Source: Candidatus Magasanikbacteria bacterium GW2011_GWC2_37_14 | GTDB taxonomy: Bacteria; Patescibacteriota; Patescibacteriia; Magasanikbacterales; UBA922 | Assembly (NCBI GenBank): GCA_000990355.1 | Contig: LBSX01000010.1 | Coordinates: forward strand, 1-50,872 | Length of the DNA: 50,872 nucleotides | Reading direction: 5' to 3' | In this document: in pieces, positions 41,175 to 49,249 of the stretch | Layout: each line of letters starts with the position of its first letter | Position numbering within the stretch: the first letter of the stretch is position 1 | Made by a program: the position numbers and the translations under genes | Notes under the pieces: generated by a model | What the model saw: the letters and a program-made list of their open reading frames with translations, nothing else | What the model was told of the DNA's origin: nothing | Databases searched by the model: none

Positions 41175-42503
41175 TTAATTTTTTTTAGAAATTTTAAATC
41201 CAGTATTTTGGTCGTAACTAATTTCTATCCCAAATAATTCAAGCATTTCTTTTGTGGCATAAAATTGTGCTTCTGACATGGCGTATCGTTCTTTTTTGTC
41301 TTCCTGTCCTCGATTCGATACCAAGTAATTATCAACTGCTCTACCAATCTCGGGGTCAATATTTTTTAGTTGCTCTGCCAAATTTTTTGCATGTAAATCT
41401 TGGATTGAACCAATTTCAGACATAAAAAATCCAGAAGATACTTTTTTCCCGAGTAGGTTATCTCCTCTAAAATATTTTTTTGCTAAAGCTGATAAGGCCG
41501 ATAGAGCTTCCACTGTTGGTTTTTTGAGAAAGTATATTGTTATTGCATCGTGGCGTGCTTCTGCCGCTGCTTGTGTGTCTGGACGGCCAAATTTGTAGTT
41601 AGCATCTATAACGCCATTTTGAATTAGAGCATCCAATTCTTTGATAGATTCTTCATTTACAATAATATTAAGACTACCTCTTGTTTCCGTAGAACTTTCA
41701 CCATTTTTAAAATTACCTCTGTATAACCAATCTTTTTCAATTCTATTTTTAATATTTGTATTATTAAGGGCGTATTCCCACGTTTCTTTGTAATTTGGTG
41801 ATAAGGGATATTCAGCAATTCTCTTTTCTGAATATATTTCGGTTATGAGTAGAGACGCAATATTATTTTTGTCATTTTTTTTAGCTATTTCTTCAAAAAG
41901 TTCGTGGTAGAGGTGGGGATTTTTACTTTTAGCGGCTCTTCCCCTCAAAAATTCTTGTAGTTTTGTTAATGCTATCTTGTTTTTGTTGTTGTCAATAACC
42001 ATGTTTACCTGTTCAAGCGTTGTTTTGTTGTCTTTTTTGATTGGTAAATGACCTTCTTTTTGCCTAAGATAATCCAAAATTCTCTGTCGCAGTTTGATTT
42101 GTTCTGGGTCTGTGGTTCCCCAGAGTTCTTGTACAATTTCAGAAGACATTCCGCGATACTTGGTTGGGATGTCTTGTTCTGTTATTGGTGATTCGACATT
42201 TTCGAACTTTGACATTGGTTGTTTTTCTTTCCCTCTAAGGTAAGTCAAAAATTTTTGGCGTTTTTTTATTTCAGCTGGATTCGTGGTTTGCCACAATTCT
42301 TCTACTATGTCCGAAGATAAATCGCGATATTTAGTTGTAATATCCATTTCCGTTATTGGTTGATCTATCTTTTCCAATTCAAAAAGTGCCTCGGTTGCTA
42401 ATTTTTCTTGAGCCTTTGCTTGGCTAGAAGTTGAACGAGGTTGTTTTTCGGTTGGATGTAATTCAGGGTTTGTGATTTGTTCTATTTCTTCATCTCTCTC
42501 CAT
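41175..42503 (-). CDS. Repeat protein with possible HopA1-like C-terminal domain
   Basis: In this 442-aa protein two tandem repeats of about 53 residues (45-97 and 103-155) share P-I-T-E-x-D-I-x-T-K-Y-R...S-x-I-V-x-E-L-W-x-T-T. The part from about 257 to 375 reads DWLYRGNFKNG, RGSLNIIVNEESIKELDALI, ARHDAITIYF and SSGFFMSEIGS. This strand order faintly recalls HopA1-family effector domains, which also occur as lyase-type partners in some lanthipeptide pathways. That is a weak visual resemblance, not a firm call. It has no signal peptide. It sits two bases after the 280-aa gene. Confidence 0.6.
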   Translation of the reverse strand: MERDEEIEQITNPELHPTEKQPRSTSSQAKAQEKLATEALFELEKIDQPITEMDITTKYRDLSSDIVEELWQTTNPAEIKKRQKFLTYLRGKEKQPMSKFENVESPITEQDIPTKYRGMSSEIVQELWGTTDPEQIKLRQRILDYLRQKEGHLPIKKDNKTTLEQVNMVIDNNKNKIALTKLQEFLRGRAAKSKNPHLYHELFEEIAKKNDKNNIASLLITEIYSEKRIAEYPLSPNYKETWEYALNNTNIKNRIEKDWLYRGNFKNGESSTETRGSLNIIVNEESIKELDALIQNGVIDANYKFGRPDTQAAAEARHDAITIYFLKKPTVEALSALSALAKKYFRGDNLLGKKVSSGFFMSEIGSIQDLHAKNLAEQLKNIDPEIGRAVDNYLVSNRGQEDKKERYAMSEAQFYATKEMLELFGIEISYDQNTGFKISKKN

Positions 42504-42505
42504 AG

Positions 42506-43348
42506 CTATTTTAATTCCTTTATTTTTTTGATTAATTCAGAAACAGGCAAACTATCTCCAAACGGTTTGTATAACATTCCTTGAAACTTTTTTAATCCAA
42601 ACTTTGAAAAAGTTTCTAAAATATTTAGATTAAATTCTTTTAAAGCTAAAAATACTTTTTTTAAATCTTCACTATAAAAATCTTCTTCTAGTTTGTAAAA
42701 GGCTGCTAATAATTGGTGACGTATTTCTGGGTTAAAGATTTTATAACACAGTTCTTTGCGAAAAGTATTTTCTAAAGGATAGTATGCTGGTAGATTACCA
42801 GCTTTGGTTTGTAATCCTGTTGTAAGTAATTTTTGTTTACTGTTGTCATCCAAGCAAGTAAATTCGTGGAGCACTTGTAAGGTGTATTCTAAAACATAAA
42901 AAATGCCGATTTTTTGGATAGTTTCTTTATCATTTTTTTCTTGTTCTTCTGGGGATAGTTTTTTTGTTCTGTCCTCTAATTTTTCTAATAAAACGTGATG
43001 TTCTATTATTGCTGTTTTGGTTTTTGTAAATATTTTGTTTATCTTCTCTAATAATTCTTCAACGTGGATATTTGGTGGTGGAGTATTTGAATAAATATCA
43101 ATAACATTACCCAGTGCTTGGATAAATTCAACCTCATCAATTTTTTCCAGCAATACCATTTCTGTTTTTTTTATAGCTTTGTGAGCATGAGTAGTGGTGA
43201 GATTTTTGCTTTCTAAAGCTTGTTTGAGAGAGTTTATTGCTGATAAAGTATTTTTTAAAATTATCTCTTGTTCTTGTATACCATAAAAATCTAATGGTTT
43301 TGTGACCAATTTTTGAATTGTTTCAAGAATAGTTTGAAGTGGTGTCAT
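42506..43348 (-). CDS. Helical protein of unknown function, first gene of the minus-strand cassette
   Basis: I do not recognise this 280-aa protein. It is almost entirely helical and Lys/Glu/Leu rich, with two cysteines and no nucleotide-binding loop, membrane segment or kinase motif. A Glu/Lys-rich middle (about 115-145, LEKLEDRTKKLSPEEQEKND) may be a coiled coil. On the minus strand a TATATA lies about ten bases before the ATG, and an 8-bp inverted repeat (43373-43392) lies upstream, shared with the divergent glycosyltransferase gene. It probably works with the 442-aa and 64-aa proteins encoded behind it. Confidence 0.7.
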   Translation of the reverse strand: MTPLQTILETIQKLVTKPLDFYGIQEQEIILKNTLSAINSLKQALESKNLTTTHAHKAIKKTEMVLLEKIDEVEFIQALGNVIDIYSNTPPPNIHVEELLEKINKIFTKTKTAIIEHHVLLEKLEDRTKKLSPEEQEKNDKETIQKIGIFYVLEYTLQVLHEFTCLDDNSKQKLLTTGLQTKAGNLPAYYPLENTFRKELCYKIFNPEIRHQLLAAFYKLEEDFYSEDLKKVFLALKEFNLNILETFSKFGLKKFQGMLYKPFGDSLPVSELIKKIKELK

Positions 43349-43372
43349 AAAGTTTGTTTATATACACAAGTA

Positions 43373-43392
43373 TAATCTAATGGTTTAGATTA
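43373..43392. promoter_or_regulatory. Operator-like inverted repeat between divergent genes
   Basis: TAATCTAA (43373-43380) and TTAGATTA (43385-43392), exact 8-bp arms with a four-base spacer. Its position between the cassette and the glycosyltransferase suggests a regulator site; no regulator gene is adjacent. Confidence 0.45.
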
Positions 43393-43412
43393 GTAAATAG
43401 TTGTCGGAGGGG

Positions 43413-43440
43413 TTGATTTTTTGTTGATTTGTGATAAATT
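43413..43440 (+). promoter_or_regulatory. Promoter of the third glycosyltransferase gene
   Basis: TTGATT (43413-43418), a 16-base spacer and TAAATT (43435-43440). Eight bases later comes the ATG at 43449, so the mRNA should be nearly leaderless. Confidence 0.55.
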
Positions 43441-43448
43441 ATAGCTAT

Positions 43449-44642
43449 ATGAAAATAGGTATTGATGCCAGAATGTATGGTTCACAACAAGCCGGGCTAG
43501 GGCGCTATGTAGAGCAGTTGGTTTTGGGTTTGGTGGAACAAGATAAAGAGAATGAATATATCTTGTTTGCTAAAGACCCCTCCTTAATCCTCCCCTTATC
43601 AAGGGGAGGAAACTTTAAAATTGTTAAAGTGAATATACCTTGGTATAGCTGGCAAGAACAGATAAAGTTTAAAAAAATAATTGATCAGGAAAAAATAGAC
43701 CTAATGCATTTTCCACATTGGAATGTGCCACTGTTATATAATAAACCATTTGTCGTGACTGTGCATGATTTGATTATGTATCACTATCCTCGCCAAGAGG
43801 CGAGTACTCATGGACCAGTTGTTTACTGGCTAAAAGATTTGGTACATAGAATTGTTTTGCGTCATGCCGTTCGTCGGGCCCAGAAAATTATTGTCACTTG
43901 TGAATTTACCAAACAAGATATTAATCAAACACTGGGCGTGCCGTTGGAAAAGATGGTTGTGTCATATCAGGCGCCGTTTGAAAGGAATAAGGAACAAGGA
44001 GTAAGGAGTAAAAATGAATTGGAGAGATTTAAAATAAACAAGCCGTATGTTTTGTATGTTGGTAATGCTTATCCACATAAGAATTTAGCAGGCCTTTTAA
44101 AAGCGTGGAAAATATTTGAAGAAAAGTATAGTGGTGATTACCAATTAGTTTTAGTTGGCAAGAATAATTTTTTCTATCAAAAAATTCTTTGTCATTGCGA
44201 GGAGCTACAAAGCGACGAAGCAATCACAGTGAAGCAAGGGATTGCCACGCCCTGCTCGGGCAGGGCTCGCAATGACAGTGTAATTTTCACTGACTATCTT
44301 TCTGATTCAGATCTTGTAGAAGTGTATCAACATGCCTCACTTTATGTTTTTCCATCTCTTTACGAAGGTTTTGGTTTACCACCACTTGAAGCTCAGCAAT
44401 ATAACGTGCCAGTAGTATCTTCCAGTGCTTCGTGTTTACCAGAAATTTTGGGTGAATCAGTATTATACTTTGATCCAAATAATTATGAACAAATGGCAGA
44501 TGTTATTAATATTGGTTTGACTGATGAAAATATTCGTTTTGAATTACAAAAAAACGCCAAAGAAAATTTACAGAGATTTAGTTGGGATAAATTAGTTAAA
44601 GAAACAGTAAGAGTTTATTTGTCGTGCAGTAAGGGATTCTGA
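43449..44642 (+). CDS. GT4-family glycosyltransferase with in-frame TIR element
   Basis: This 397-aa protein starts MKIGIDARMYGSQQAGLGRY. It has a GT4 donor domain with YVGNAYPHKNLAGLLKAW and SLYEGFGLPPLEAQQYNVPV. I chose the ATG at 43449, since the GTG at 43431 lies inside the presumed promoter. Two elements are read through: a C/G-run palindrome at 43575-43612 and a full 88-bp TIR element at 44190-44277. The latter adds about 29 residues between the first donor-domain strands and the signature Glu block. It is related to the two glycosyltransferases upstream but separated from them by the minus-strand cassette. Confidence 0.92.
   Translation: MKIGIDARMYGSQQAGLGRYVEQLVLGLVEQDKENEYILFAKDPSLILPLSRGGNFKIVKVNIPWYSWQEQIKFKKIIDQEKIDLMHFPHWNVPLLYNKPFVVTVHDLIMYHYPRQEASTHGPVVYWLKDLVHRIVLRHAVRRAQKIIVTCEFTKQDINQTLGVPLEKMVVSYQAPFERNKEQGVRSKNELERFKINKPYVLYVGNAYPHKNLAGLLKAWKIFEEKYSGDYQLVLVGKNNFFYQKILCHCEELQSDEAITVKQGIATPCSGRARNDSVIFTDYLSDSDLVEVYQHASLYVFPSLYEGFGLPPLEAQQYNVPVVSSSASCLPEILGESVLYFDPNNYEQMADVINIGLTDENIRFELQKNAKENLQRFSWDKLVKETVRVYLSCSKGF
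43575..43612 (+). repeat. In-frame C/G-run palindrome
   Basis: GACCCCTCCTTAATCC then CTCCCCTTATCAAGGGGAGG. It is the same style as 15125-15210 and 40407-40474. Confidence 0.7.
44190..44277 (+). repeat. TIR element, in-gene copy (88 bp)
   Basis: It starts TGTCATTGCGAG and ends CTCGCAATGACA. The inner AGCGACGAAGCAATC and GGGATTGCCACGCCCTGCTC are the reverse complement of the interior of the copy at 21031-21130. The host frame stays open throughout. Confidence 0.92.
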
Positions 44643-44675
44643 AATAAATTCAGAATGACAGTGTATTTGCTTATC

Positions 44676-44697
44676 CACCCTTAGAGGGGTGTTTTTG
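44676..44697 (+). terminator. Terminator after the third glycosyltransferase gene
   Basis: CACCC (44676-44680) and GGGTG (44687-44691) are followed by TTTTTG. Just upstream, ATTCTGAA (44636-44643) and TTCAGAAT (44649-44656) form another palindrome spanning the stop codon. Confidence 0.6.
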
Positions 44698-44717
44698 TTT
44701 ATAGATAGTAATAAATA

Positions 44718-44726
44718 TGCTATAAT
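44718..44726 (+). promoter_or_regulatory. Extended -10 promoter of the DUF4012 gene
   Basis: TGCTATAAT, the same extended -10 word as in three other promoters of this window. No good -35 box at the right distance. The leader would be about 70 bases. Confidence 0.55.
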
Positions 44727-44801
44727 ATTTGTACTTATTAATAAAGTTGTTTTTTATCTAGTTTTAGCCAAAAAACAAATTTATTATTTCTTCATTTTAA
44801 A

Positions 44802-47297
44802 ATGTTGCGAAAAAGAGTGGTACAAATTAGACGTTGTAAACTTTGTGGGAAGACCGGCCATAATCGGGCCAAATGTTTGTTATTAATAAAAAATAGTAAG
44901 GTTGAAAATACTGCTAATTTAAAGCAAAATATTGAATTATCTAAACCAATTAAATCAGTCTTAATTAAAGCTCACCCAGAACACCTTCATTCACAACACG
45001 TGGTTAATCTTAAAAAAGAAGAAAATCAACATGTTTGGAACAGTTTACCAGGTTTTACAGAAAATAAAAAAGATTATTCTTGGCAAGTGGCAGATTTAGG
45101 TAAAATGGTTAAACAAGCAAATGAAAAGAAAACAGTTCACCCTGTTAAATCGCCAGTGGTAAGATTTAACAGAGTCAATAAAATTAAATTACCAAAATTA
45201 AATATTGGTTACAATTTGGCAAATTTAAGAGACGCTGGTTTAGGGAAAATAAAAGTTTTATTAGATAATTTAAAAACTATAAAAAAGTTTTTTACTTCCA
45301 AACGTTTTGCTTATGCGGTTGTTTTAATATTTTTTTTAGCCAGCTTGCCTTTTCCGGCAATCGCTTATTATAACAGTGTAAAAGATACTAGTGCTAAAGT
45401 AACTGCTCAAAGTACCAATGCTTTTTTGTCTTTAAAATCATCAACTGTGGCAGCAATGCAAGATAATATTTTACAAGCACAAGCAGATTTAAATTCTGCT
45501 TTAAAGGCATTTGGCGAAGCAGATAATATTTTGCAGAATGAACACCAATTACTACAATATGTAGTTGGGTTACTGCCAATTGTTGGCGATGAAATAAATG
45601 GCAGAGAAAATTTATTAACTGCCGGACATTATCTGGCTTTGGGTAATACTTATTTAATGAAAGGGATTGGTGAGGTAAATAATAGCACTTCAAGCTTAAC
45701 TGACAGATTAACAATATTAACTGATCATTTACAAAGTGCTACAGTTCAATACCAAAATGCTTTAAATAAACTAGCAGATGTTGATCCTAGAATTTTACCT
45801 TTAGATTATCAAAAATCGTTCAATGATTTTAAAGTTTTGTTTACGGCTTTGGTTAATGATTTTAACAATTTGGTTAGTTTGTCTGATTCATTAAATTTGG
45901 TTTTTGGCGGAGAAGATTTACGTCGTTATTTACTTGTCTTTCAAAATCAAGCGGAATTGCGGCCAACGGGTGGTTTTATGGGTAGTTTTGCTGTGCTGGA
46001 TATTCAAAAAGGAAAAATTTTAAATTTGGATATTCCTGGAGGAGGATCTTATGATTTACAAGGTCAATTGAATGAATATTTAAAACCACCTCTGCCACTA
46101 CAATTATCCAATACCCGTTGGGAATTTCAGGATGCGAATTGGTTTCCAGATTTTCCTGCTTCGGCAAAAAAAATTGCTTGGTTTTATAATAAAGCACGTA
46201 ATACTACAGTAGATGGAGTAATAACTATTAACGCTAGTGTTTTGGAAAGATTATTAAAAATTTTAGGGCCGGTAGTCAATGAAAATAATAATTTAATCTT
46301 GAATAGTGACAATGCTTTGGCAACTTTGCAATATAAAGTAGAAAAAGATTATGATAAAGAAATTAATCAGCCCAAAGCGATTTTAGGTGATTTGGCAGGG
46401 CAATTTTTGGATAAATTTAGTCATTTAGACAAAGTTAATGCTGTGCTTTTATTAACCGAGCTTCATCAAGCCTTGGCTCAAAAAGAAATTCAAGTTTATT
46501 TTAATGATGAAAAAGTAGAAAAACTTTTTCAAGAATTTAATTGGACTGGAGAAATAGTCCAAACCAATACTAATCAAGATTATTTGGCAGTATTTGGTAC
46601 TAATTTACAAGGGCAAAAAAGTGATGCTAAAATAAAACAAGTAATAGAACATCAGGCAGTGGTAGAAGAAGACGGTTCAATAATTGACACAGTAATTATT
46701 CATCGTAAACATTTGGGAATCCCAGGAGAAATGTTTTACGGAGTTAACAATATACAGTATTTAAGAGTTTACGTGCCAGAAGGTTCGGAACTTTTGGCAG
46801 CTGGTGGTTTTGTGTATCCACCAGAAAGCGCATTTCGAGTTCCCGAAACTTGGTATAAAGATGATCTGGATTTAGTTAATTATGAAGTTGAACAAAAAAT
46901 TGATAGTAATTCTGGTACGAGTATTGTTAAAGAGTTTGGCAAAACTAGTTTTGGAAATTGGTTAATGGTAAAACCAGGTGAAGCTGGTAGCGTGTATTTT
47001 ACTTATCGTTTACCTTTTAAATTAAATTTGCAGGGTAATAAAGATTCTTTGTCTTTGGTTGGTCTTAAAGAATTAATTGTTGGCAAAAGTAATTTGAGTT
47101 CCAAGTATAGTCTATATATACAAAAACAGTCAGGTATTAATGCTGATTTTTCTACCAGAGTAATTTATCCTGGTCAATGGCGTCCAGCTTGGACTTTGAA
47201 TGACGATTTAAATTTAGCGGCCAATGGGGCTGAATATAATACTAATTTAAAAACGGACCAATTATTTGGTTTGGTAATGGAAAAAATAAATAAATGA
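44802..47297 (+). CDS. DUF4012-type membrane-anchored surface protein with N-terminal CCHC zinc knuckle
   Basis: In this 831-aa protein residues 12-25 read CKLCGKTGHNRAKC, an exact C-x2-C-x4-H-x4-C zinc knuckle with flanking basic residues (MLRKRVVQIRR). A long Lys-rich cytoplasmic stretch leads to one membrane helix (about 169-190, YAVVLIFFLASLPFPAIAYY). The large outer part carries the DUF4012 features VFQNQAELRPTGGFMGSFAV, ANWFPDFPASAKKIAWFY and DGVITINASVLERLLKILGP. DUF4012 proteins are common near polysaccharide genes in CPR and Gram-positive bacteria; the role is not settled. The next gene follows after ten bases. Confidence 0.9.
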   Translation: MLRKRVVQIRRCKLCGKTGHNRAKCLLLIKNSKVENTANLKQNIELSKPIKSVLIKAHPEHLHSQHVVNLKKEENQHVWNSLPGFTENKKDYSWQVADLGKMVKQANEKKTVHPVKSPVVRFNRVNKIKLPKLNIGYNLANLRDAGLGKIKVLLDNLKTIKKFFTSKRFAYAVVLIFFLASLPFPAIAYYNSVKDTSAKVTAQSTNAFLSLKSSTVAAMQDNILQAQADLNSALKAFGEADNILQNEHQLLQYVVGLLPIVGDEINGRENLLTAGHYLALGNTYLMKGIGEVNNSTSSLTDRLTILTDHLQSATVQYQNALNKLADVDPRILPLDYQKSFNDFKVLFTALVNDFNNLVSLSDSLNLVFGGEDLRRYLLVFQNQAELRPTGGFMGSFAVLDIQKGKILNLDIPGGGSYDLQGQLNEYLKPPLPLQLSNTRWEFQDANWFPDFPASAKKIAWFYNKARNTTVDGVITINASVLERLLKILGPVVNENNNLILNSDNALATLQYKVEKDYDKEINQPKAILGDLAGQFLDKFSHLDKVNAVLLLTELHQALAQKEIQVYFNDEKVEKLFQEFNWTGEIVQTNTNQDYLAVFGTNLQGQKSDAKIKQVIEHQAVVEEDGSIIDTVIIHRKHLGIPGEMFYGVNNIQYLRVYVPEGSELLAAGGFVYPPESAFRVPETWYKDDLDLVNYEVEQKIDSNSGTSIVKEFGKTSFGNWLMVKPGEAGSVYFTYRLPFKLNLQGNKDSLSLVGLKELIVGKSNLSSKYSLYIQKQSGINADFSTRVIYPGQWRPAWTLNDDLNLAANGAEYNTNLKTDQLFGLVMEKINK

Positions 47298-47307
47298 TTT
47301 TTTATAT

Positions 47308-49182
47308 ATGACAAATAGAAAATTTAGTCGCTTGTCTTTAAATACCGAAATAGAAGTTATTCCCAAAAAAGTTAGAAAAAAAGTAATTAAAAAAGAGGCT
47401 GTTGAGCCTAGTTTGGAAATAAGCAAATTAAATAGGGAGTTAAAGGAAATTTATAAAAATGGCGATGGTTCTATGCCGAATATGGGGAATTTTGAAAAAA
47501 AGCCACAAAAAAGTTTTTTAAGAGCCTTGTTTTGGTTGGTTTTTTCTTGTAGTTTTTTGGCAGTAGTGGCTTGGGTAGGTTTTTTTGTATTACCAGGTAA
47601 TGCCAAGTTTAGTGAAGATGACGTAGTTTTGGAAATTAGTGGCCAAGAAAAAGTGGTGGCCGGTTCTTTAGTTCATTATCGTATTAATTATCACAATGCA
47701 CAAAATATTGTTTTAAATAAAACTAATTTGGAAGTACGTTATCCAGCTGGTTTTGTTTTTAAAGAAGCCAGTGTTAATCCTACCAATGAACAGCAGGATA
47801 CCTGGGACTTGGGTAATATACAAGGCGGTGTAAGTGGTTTTGTAGATATTACAGGGTATTTAAATGGTAATTTTAATGATAAACAGTCGCTTCGAGCCTT
47901 TTTAAATTATTATCCTAGTAATTTTAATTCTGAGTTTCAAAAAGTAATAGTTTTTAATTCAGAAATAAATTCGTTACCTTTGGAAGTAAATATTGAAGGA
48001 CCGAGCGAAGTAGCAGCTGGCAGTGAAGTTGAGTTAATAATAAATTTAAGTCAGCCAGCTACCCCAATAAAAAATTTACAATTAGTTTTGGATAGTGCAG
48101 GAGTATTTAGTTATACAACCAGCAGTATTTCGCCAAATCCAAAAATTAAAAATACTTGGGATTTACCAGAAATTGTTGAAGCATTGCAAATAAAAATAAA
48201 AGGGTCTTTTAATAGTAACGGAGAAGACGCTAGTAAAATAAAATTCAAATTAATTTCTTGGCCAGATGAAAAAAGGACTGGTGAAGGTTTTGTGTGGTTG
48301 GAAAAAGAAATAGCTTATAAAATATTAAAAAACGAATTGGCAGTATCACTAGCAATTAATGGCGCCACACAAGATTTTTCTTTAAGTCCCGAAAACGATT
48401 TAAATGTTAGTTTGGTTTTAAAAAATATTGGTTCGTTAACTTTAAAAAATTTACAGCCACGTTTGTTTTTTGAGGCTCCTTCTTTTAATAATAAAAGTAT
48501 TTTGGATTGGAGTAATTTGACCGATATAGCCGATGGCGAAGTAACAGGTGAACAAGTTAATGATAATACTCGTAAAGGGGTAATTGCTTGGAGTTCTAAA
48601 AATATTGGCATTTTGACTAGTTTGGCATCAAATAAAGAAGTTAGAATAGATATTAGTCTGCCATTTAAAACTGGGAAAAATGTAGATTTATCACAATTTA
48701 CTTCTTATTTAGCTAGTGTTTGGGGTGAAGTAAAATATAATGTTGATGAGGAAAAAGTTTTGAGCACAGGAATAATAAAAATGGTAATTAATTCGGATTT
48801 ATCTTTTGAAAGTAGAAAAGAAGAAATAAAAAATAGTACTAATAAAGATTATTATAAAATTAGTTGGATCTTGAACAATTCTTTTCATGATCTTAAAGAT
48901 GTAGAAATTAGTGGTAATTGGTATGGGGATTTGCTTTGGCAGGATGATAAATTAGTAGTACCAGCTGGAGAAGTAAATTATGATAAAGAAAAGAAAAATT
49001 TAGTTTGGAAAATTAAAACACTACCCAAAGATTTAGATGTGGTGGCTTTGCAATTTGCTTTTGTTTTAAACACGCTTAATCCTTCGCAAACAGATTTAAG
49101 TTCCAAAATAACAATTAAAGCCACTGATGCGGTTACTGGCGAAGAGATTGTTAAAGTTGTGGAAGGTTTTAAGTTAAATTGA
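47308..49182 (+). CDS. Membrane-anchored surface protein with beta-sandwich repeats
   Basis: This 624-aa protein has a basic, Lys-rich cytoplasmic start (about 1-70), one membrane helix at about 73-95 (LFWLVFSCSFLAVVAWVGFF), then an all-beta outer region. Its segments resemble DUF11/Ig-like modules: GSLVHYRINYHNAQNIVLNK then VRYPAGFVF, and later GSEVELIINLSQPATPIKN. The TWDLGNIQGG and TWDLPEI pieces recur. There are no enzyme motifs. The layout mirrors the DUF4012 protein just upstream, and the two are probably co-expressed envelope proteins. Confidence 0.8.
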   Translation: MTNRKFSRLSLNTEIEVIPKKVRKKVIKKEAVEPSLEISKLNRELKEIYKNGDGSMPNMGNFEKKPQKSFLRALFWLVFSCSFLAVVAWVGFFVLPGNAKFSEDDVVLEISGQEKVVAGSLVHYRINYHNAQNIVLNKTNLEVRYPAGFVFKEASVNPTNEQQDTWDLGNIQGGVSGFVDITGYLNGNFNDKQSLRAFLNYYPSNFNSEFQKVIVFNSEINSLPLEVNIEGPSEVAAGSEVELIINLSQPATPIKNLQLVLDSAGVFSYTTSSISPNPKIKNTWDLPEIVEALQIKIKGSFNSNGEDASKIKFKLISWPDEKRTGEGFVWLEKEIAYKILKNELAVSLAINGATQDFSLSPENDLNVSLVLKNIGSLTLKNLQPRLFFEAPSFNNKSILDWSNLTDIADGEVTGEQVNDNTRKGVIAWSSKNIGILTSLASNKEVRIDISLPFKTGKNVDLSQFTSYLASVWGEVKYNVDEEKVLSTGIIKMVINSDLSFESRKEEIKNSTNKDYYKISWILNNSFHDLKDVEISGNWYGDLLWQDDKLVVPAGEVNYDKEKKNLVWKIKTLPKDLDVVALQFAFVLNTLNPSQTDLSSKITIKATDAVTGEEIVKVVEGFKLN

Positions 49183-49222
49183 TAAAACTTGCATTTTGAG
49201 GTTGTAGAACATGTAAAAAAAT

Positions 49223-49249
49223 AATCCCGAATTAATCGGGATTTTTTTT
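49223..49249. terminator. Bidirectional terminator between surface protein and response regulator genes
   Basis: AATCCCGA (49223-49230) and TCGGGATT (49236-49243) with a T run on the plus strand and A-rich sequence on the other side. Confidence 0.85.

Noticed and set aside
40984-41178. Plus-strand 64-codon frame opposite the small cassette protein
   Set aside because: No promoter and biased Ser/Val composition; the minus-strand frame fits the operon spacing.
15125-44277. CRISPR array or toxin/antitoxin modules as explanation for the repeats
   Set aside because: The repeats are dispersed, differ in family and have no regular spacers; no cas-like genes are present.
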